Below, piece by piece: positions 60,420 through 64,000 of a DNA stretch of 64,000 nucleotides (the stretch's first letter is position 1; each line of letters begins with the position of its first letter). The notes beneath the pieces were generated by a model that made no database searches, had not been told where the DNA came from, and was given only the letters and a program-made list of their open reading frames with translations. The position numbers were made by a program, and so were the translations under genes. Source of the stretch: Virgibacillus necropolis (GTDB taxonomy: Bacteria; Bacillota; Bacilli; Bacillales; Amphibacillaceae); assembly GCF_002224365.1 (NCBI RefSeq), contig NZ_CP022437.1:744001-808000 (forward strand). Reading direction: 5' to 3'.

Positions 60420-63086
60420 ATGAATAAAGCCAAAACAATGTATGCATTTGTATTTTCAGTCATGTTAACTGTAGTAATTTTTGCTCTACCGATTAGCGCA
60501 TTTGCAGAACAACCGGAATCATCGTATTGGTACCCGGAAGGTCTGATGAACTGGAGTCCGGAAAGTGACACAGACGCCATTTTCAACAAAAGCAGTGTCC
60601 CGTTAGCTGATAGAGAAGTTCTTTATAAAGTAAATAACACTTCACAGTCCGAGGCAAAATTAGTAGCGCTTTCCGCATTGAATCCAAATACGAGCGGGGT
60701 TCCCTCTCAAGGGGGAAATAAGTTCTTCGCTAATACGTTCAGTTATTGGCAATACGTAGATGTAATGGTTTATTGGGCAGGTTCTGCAGGGGAGGGGATT
60801 ATTGTGCCCCCTAGTGCTGATGTTATTGATGCTGCCCATAAAAACGGGGTCCCGATATTAGGAAATGTATTCTTCCCGCCCAAAGTGTACGGGGGGAAAG
60901 AAGAATGGCTGGAACAAATGCTTGTTCAACGTGAAGATGGCTCATTTCCAGCGGCAGATAAACTGTTAGAAGTTGCTAGCTATTACGGATTCGATGGTTG
61001 GTTTATCAACCAGGAAACCGGTGGAGGAACGGAAGAAACAGCTGAGAAAATGAAAGATTTCCTAGCATATTTGCAGGAACATAAGCAAAAAGATATGCAG
61101 ATTATGTGGTATGATTCCATGACCAAAAATGGAGATATCAACTGGCAAAATGCGTTAACTGATCAAAATAAAATGTTTTTGCAGGATGGCGAGGAAAGGG
61201 TTTCCGATAGTATGTTTTTAAACTTTTGGTGGAACTCGCAAGAAGCTTCTTATAACAAAGCGAAAGAAATCGGGAGAGATCCATATGACTTGTTCGCTGG
61301 CATTGATGTAGAGGCAAATGGAACAAACACGAATGTAAATTGGGAGGGGATATTTCCGGAAGGGAGATCGCCTTACACTTCATTAGGTGTTTACCGACCG
61401 GATTGGGCTTTTAAGACATCAACAACGATGGATGAGTTTTATGATAAAGAACAGGAATTTTGGACTGGAGAGGCCGGCGATCCAAGTGAAACATTTAAAA
61501 ACGGAAGCTGGAAAGGGATGGCTCATTACTTTACAGCGAAGACGTCCGTTCAGGAGCTGCCATTTGTAACCCATTTTAATACTGGAAGCGGGAAATCGTT
61601 TGTGGTTAATGGAGTTACTAGAAGTGAAAGGGATTGGAATAACCGCAGTTTACAAAATATCCTGCCAACGTGGCGATGGCTAACAGAAGGTAGTGGTCAG
61701 CCTCTCAATGTAGACTTTGATTGGGAACAAGCATACTATGGGGGCAGCTCGTTAAAAATATCGGGGAAACTATCAAATGAAAATACTACTCACTTAAAGC
61801 TTTATAAAACAGATTTACCGATTGAAAAAGACACTGAAATTTCCGTGACGTATCAAACGGATGTCAAAAAGCCTAACATGAAACTTGGTGTCAGTTTTAT
61901 TGGGCAACCTGAAAAATTTGTATTTTTTGATGTGAAGAAAAAGAGTAGAAATGAATGGACAACGGAAACCTTTAAATTAAAAAAATATCAAGGTGAAAAG
62001 ATAGCGGCTATTTCACTTTATTTTGATAGTGAAGAGGTTATAGAAGATTATCAAATGAATATCGGTGAATTAAAGGTAACGAATAAGCACAGCGACAAAG
62101 AAGTACCCGGTTCACCAACAAACCCGACCTGGTTGGAAATGGCTTATAAGGAAGGTTTATATGCTGACCTTTCAGTGAAATGGGATCCAGTAGATGATAC
62201 TATCCAGCATTATGAATTGTATCGTAGGCACGCCAATGGGGAAAAGGAATTCCTTGGTGCAACACCTAACAATGTTTATCATATCTCTGACTTACGAAGG
62301 GATGGGAAGGAAACGGCAACAACACTTGAAATTGTTGCTGTAAGTAAAGATTATGTAAAAAGTGAAGCGGTGGAAGTCACGTTTGAATGGCCACCGTATC
62401 CAATACCTAAGGCTGACTTCAGTGCAAGCCAAACAGTTGCGGCTCCCGGGGATGAAATTCAATTCTTTAATAATTCTTCAGAAGCAACAGAGGAAGTTCA
62501 ATGGCATTTTGATGGTGCAACGCCTGCAACTAGTACCGAAAAAGATCCGGTTGTAACGTATCAAGAAGAGGGTGTTTATGCTGTTACACTAGTTGCTAAA
62601 AATAGTGAAGGTGAAGATAGCCTTACAAAGGAAGAGTTCATTACCATTTCAAAGGATGCCACTAATATCGAAAATGTTGCACTTAATAAAACAGCTGTAG
62701 CAAGCGGACAATGTGGCACAAGTGAAGGTCCATTAAATGCAATTGATGGGGAAACAGCAAATAATAGTAAATGGTGTGCAATTGGTGACAACCAATGGTT
62801 AACCGTTGATTTGGGCGAAGTCTATCATTTATCGGAGTTTGTACTAAAACACGCGGAAGCAGGCGGAGAATCACCAGCATTTAATACAAAAGCTTTCAAG
62901 ATTGAAACTAGCCGTGATGGTGAGAATTGGGAAAATACTGTTACTGCAACAGCTAATACCGCAGCAGTTTCAGAACACCCCATTCCAATTACCGAAGCTA
63001 GATATGTACGTCTTTCCATCCAACAGCCAACACAGGGTGGAGATCAGGCAGCAAGAATTTACGAATTAGAGGCATATGGTTATTAG
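60420..63086 (+). CDS. Secreted GH85 endo-beta-N-acetylglucosaminidase with PKD and CBM32 domains
   Basis: This 888-residue protein starts with a Sec signal (MNKAKTMYAFVFSVMLT through ISAFAEQ, likely cut after AFA). The GH85 barrel shows WQYVDVMVYWAG, PILGNVFFPPKVYGG and the catalytic Asn197-x-Glu199 in WFINQETGGG, followed by IMWYDSMTKNG. A beta-sandwich and a fibronectin-like region (about 580-670) come next. Then a PKD domain (about 672-745) and a C-terminal F5/8-type CBM32 (about 755-888, LNKTAVASGQC through YELEAYGY) follow. It cleaves the GlcNAc-beta-1,4-GlcNAc core of N-glycans on glycoproteins outside the cell. No LPxTG anchor is seen, so it is released. GAGGTGA precedes the ATG. Confidence 0.94.
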   Translation: MNKAKTMYAFVFSVMLTVVIFALPISAFAEQPESSYWYPEGLMNWSPESDTDAIFNKSSVPLADREVLYKVNNTSQSEAKLVALSALNPNTSGVPSQGGNKFFANTFSYWQYVDVMVYWAGSAGEGIIVPPSADVIDAAHKNGVPILGNVFFPPKVYGGKEEWLEQMLVQREDGSFPAADKLLEVASYYGFDGWFINQETGGGTEETAEKMKDFLAYLQEHKQKDMQIMWYDSMTKNGDINWQNALTDQNKMFLQDGEERVSDSMFLNFWWNSQEASYNKAKEIGRDPYDLFAGIDVEANGTNTNVNWEGIFPEGRSPYTSLGVYRPDWAFKTSTTMDEFYDKEQEFWTGEAGDPSETFKNGSWKGMAHYFTAKTSVQELPFVTHFNTGSGKSFVVNGVTRSERDWNNRSLQNILPTWRWLTEGSGQPLNVDFDWEQAYYGGSSLKISGKLSNENTTHLKLYKTDLPIEKDTEISVTYQTDVKKPNMKLGVSFIGQPEKFVFFDVKKKSRNEWTTETFKLKKYQGEKIAAISLYFDSEEVIEDYQMNIGELKVTNKHSDKEVPGSPTNPTWLEMAYKEGLYADLSVKWDPVDDTIQHYELYRRHANGEKEFLGATPNNVYHISDLRRDGKETATTLEIVAVSKDYVKSEAVEVTFEWPPYPIPKADFSASQTVAAPGDEIQFFNNSSEATEEVQWHFDGATPATSTEKDPVVTYQEEGVYAVTLVAKNSEGEDSLTKEEFITISKDATNIENVALNKTAVASGQCGTSEGPLNAIDGETANNSKWCAIGDNQWLTVDLGEVYHLSEFVLKHAEAGGESPAFNTKAFKIETSRDGENWENTVTATANTAAVSEHPIPITEARYVRLSIQQPTQGGDQAARIYELEAYGY

Positions 63087-63094
63087 TTTATGAG

Positions 63095-63137
63095 AATAGG
63101 ATAGGTAGAAGTTGCTTACCTTTCCTATTTTTTTTAT
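63095..63137 (+). terminator. Terminator after GH85
   Basis: AATAGGATAGGTA pairs with TACCTTTCCTATT (one mismatch) across a nine-base loop and is followed by a run of T. Confidence 0.85.
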
Positions 63138-63183
63138 TCTAGAAAGGAGAATATTCTTTATTAAAGGTATCTGAGTAAATAAA

Positions 63184-63252
63184 ATGACCAATATACATGG
63201 GGAATTCTAAGTACGGCTGGGAATTCCACAAAAGCAACTAATTCCAGCATTT
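63184..63252 (+). pseudogene. 5' fragment of a Gfo/Idh/MocA gene, relic of the 671 gene family
   Basis: The first about 70 bases match the start of the 671 gene almost base for base. They include an identical run across GGGGAATTCTAAGTACGG and again at AAAAGCAACTAATTCCAGCA. A one-base loss near codon 6 shifts the frame, and homology stops after 63252, where unrelated DNA leads into the SDR gene. It cannot make a product. Confidence 0.85.
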
Positions 63253-63287
63253 TTGCGGAAATTGACATTGGAAATGAGGGAACCGTA

Positions 63288-64000
63288 ATGAAAAGACTTA
63301 ACAACAAAACCGCTCTTGTAACTGGGGGGAGCAGAGGAATTGGAGAGGCAATTGTTCTTCAATTAGCCCGTGAAGGTGCTAATGTGGCTATTAATTTTTC
63401 TTCAGACAAATCAAAAGTGTTGGCAGAAGAAGTTAAAAAAAAGGTCGAAGTTATTGGTCAGCGGGCTATGATAGTGCAGGCGGATGTAGGAAACAAACAA
63501 CAAGTTGATCAAATGACAGAAAAGGTGGAAAATAAGCTAGGAAACATTGATATTTTGGTAAACAATGCAAGCATTGCTCCATTCGAGCCTTTTATGACAG
63601 TATCCGAAGAAACTTGGGATCGAACGTTTAATACTAATGTCAAATCAATTTTCCTGTGTTCCCAGGCTATTGCCAAGGGAATGATTAAAAGGCGTAGGGG
63701 AAAAATTATTAATATAACATCAACAGCCAGTTTGATGGTCACAAGTCCCGTAATTCCACACTATATATCATCAAAGGCTGCTGCACATCAGCTAACAAAG
63801 GCACTGGCTATTGAACTGGGAAAACATAATATCAATGTGAATGCAGTTGGACCTAGTACAGTGGAGACGGATATGTGTACAGATTACTTGGCAGACGAAG
63901 CGATTTATGAAAAGGAAGTTGAGGCAAATCCGATGAAACGGTTGGGCACAGCAAAACAAATTGGAGATGCGGTCGTATTTTTAGCTTCAGAGGAAGCGAT
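63288..64000 (+). CDS. SDR dehydrogenase, second copy of the L-fucose dehydrogenase-like gene (partial)
   Basis: The gene starts at ATG 63288 after GAGGG and runs off the window edge after about 237 codons. The product MKRLNNKTALVTGGSRGIGEA is very close to the 52744 protein throughout, including TDMCTDYLA and NPMKRLGTAKQIGD. Catalytic YISSK and the Ser in NITSTASLM are kept, but the structural NNAG motif reads NNAS. Many differences are silent, so the copies have been separate for some time and are both under selection. It may serve a different sugar or a second operon beyond the edge. Confidence 0.88.
   Translation, partial: MKRLNNKTALVTGGSRGIGEAIVLQLAREGANVAINFSSDKSKVLAEEVKKKVEVIGQRAMIVQADVGNKQQVDQMTEKVENKLGNIDILVNNASIAPFEPFMTVSEETWDRTFNTNVKSIFLCSQAIAKGMIKRRRGKIINITSTASLMVTSPVIPHYISSKAAAHQLTKALAIELGKHNINVNAVGPSTVETDMCTDYLADEAIYEKEVEANPMKRLGTAKQIGDAVVFLASEEA

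Noticed and set aside
1-64000. tRNA, rRNA or riboswitch genes
   Set aside because: No cloverleaf, rRNA segment or known riboswitch core was recognised; a covariance-model scan would be needed to exclude small RNAs.

Overview
The window is low-GC, Gram-positive Bacillaceae-type DNA. It has strong AAGGAGG-like ribosome sites, frequent TTG and GTG starts, lipobox lipoproteins, LacI, ROK and YesL-type regulators, and GC-rich hairpin repeats of the bacilli. Genus and species cannot be fixed from this sequence. I saw no rRNA, tRNA, CRISPR array or phage region.

Almost everything serves one theme: uptake and breakdown of complex (N-linked type) glycans and their sugars. From left to right: the tail of a Rpn-like nuclease and a stand-alone sugar oxidoreductase, each followed by 21-nt tandem repeats or terminators (1-2040). 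Next is a galactoside operon with ROK kinase, sugar ABC lipoprotein, two permeases, oxidoreductase and GH35 beta-galactosidase (2203-9476). A LacI regulator, GH4 alpha-galactosidase and ROK kinase follow (9745-13261). A 1028-aa clan GH-A hydrolase lies on the minus strand (13361-16447), divergent from a YesL/AraC-sensor pair. Then comes the core operon: LplB-type importer, two GH38 alpha-mannosidases, a CutC-like barrel, GH125 alpha-1,6-mannosidase, asparaginase II, two GH20 hexosaminidases and a GH29 fucosidase (20326-38023). A second LacI gene faces a broken ROK gene, an oligopeptide-type importer and an M81 metallopeptidase (38133-47393). After an IS21 remnant there is a non-phosphorylating L-fucose pathway operon with a second GH29 (48444-54937). 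Next are paired sugar-isomerase-like and Gfo/Idh/MocA genes (54974-60305), a secreted GH85 endo-beta-N-acetylglucosaminidase (60420-63086), and the start of a second copy of the fucose-dehydrogenase-like SDR.

The proposed flow is as follows. Secreted GH85 releases the glycan from glycoproteins. The LplB-type importer takes it in. Cytoplasmic GH35, GH20, GH29, GH38, GH125 and perhaps the GH-A enzyme trim it to monosaccharides. Fucose goes through dehydrogenase, lactonase, dehydratase, second dehydrogenase and hydrolase, which should give pyruvate and lactate. All hydrolases except GH85 lack a signal peptide, so the digestion is intracellular ('import first').

The least expected points are: an identical promoter/operator layout in front of the peptide importer locus and the fucose operon; asparaginase II and CutC genes inside the mannosidase operon; an apparent ATC start on the fuconolactonase gene; the Gfo/isomerase module; two families of exact or near-exact 21-nt tandem repeats; and a perfect 17-bp hairpin inside a kinase gene.
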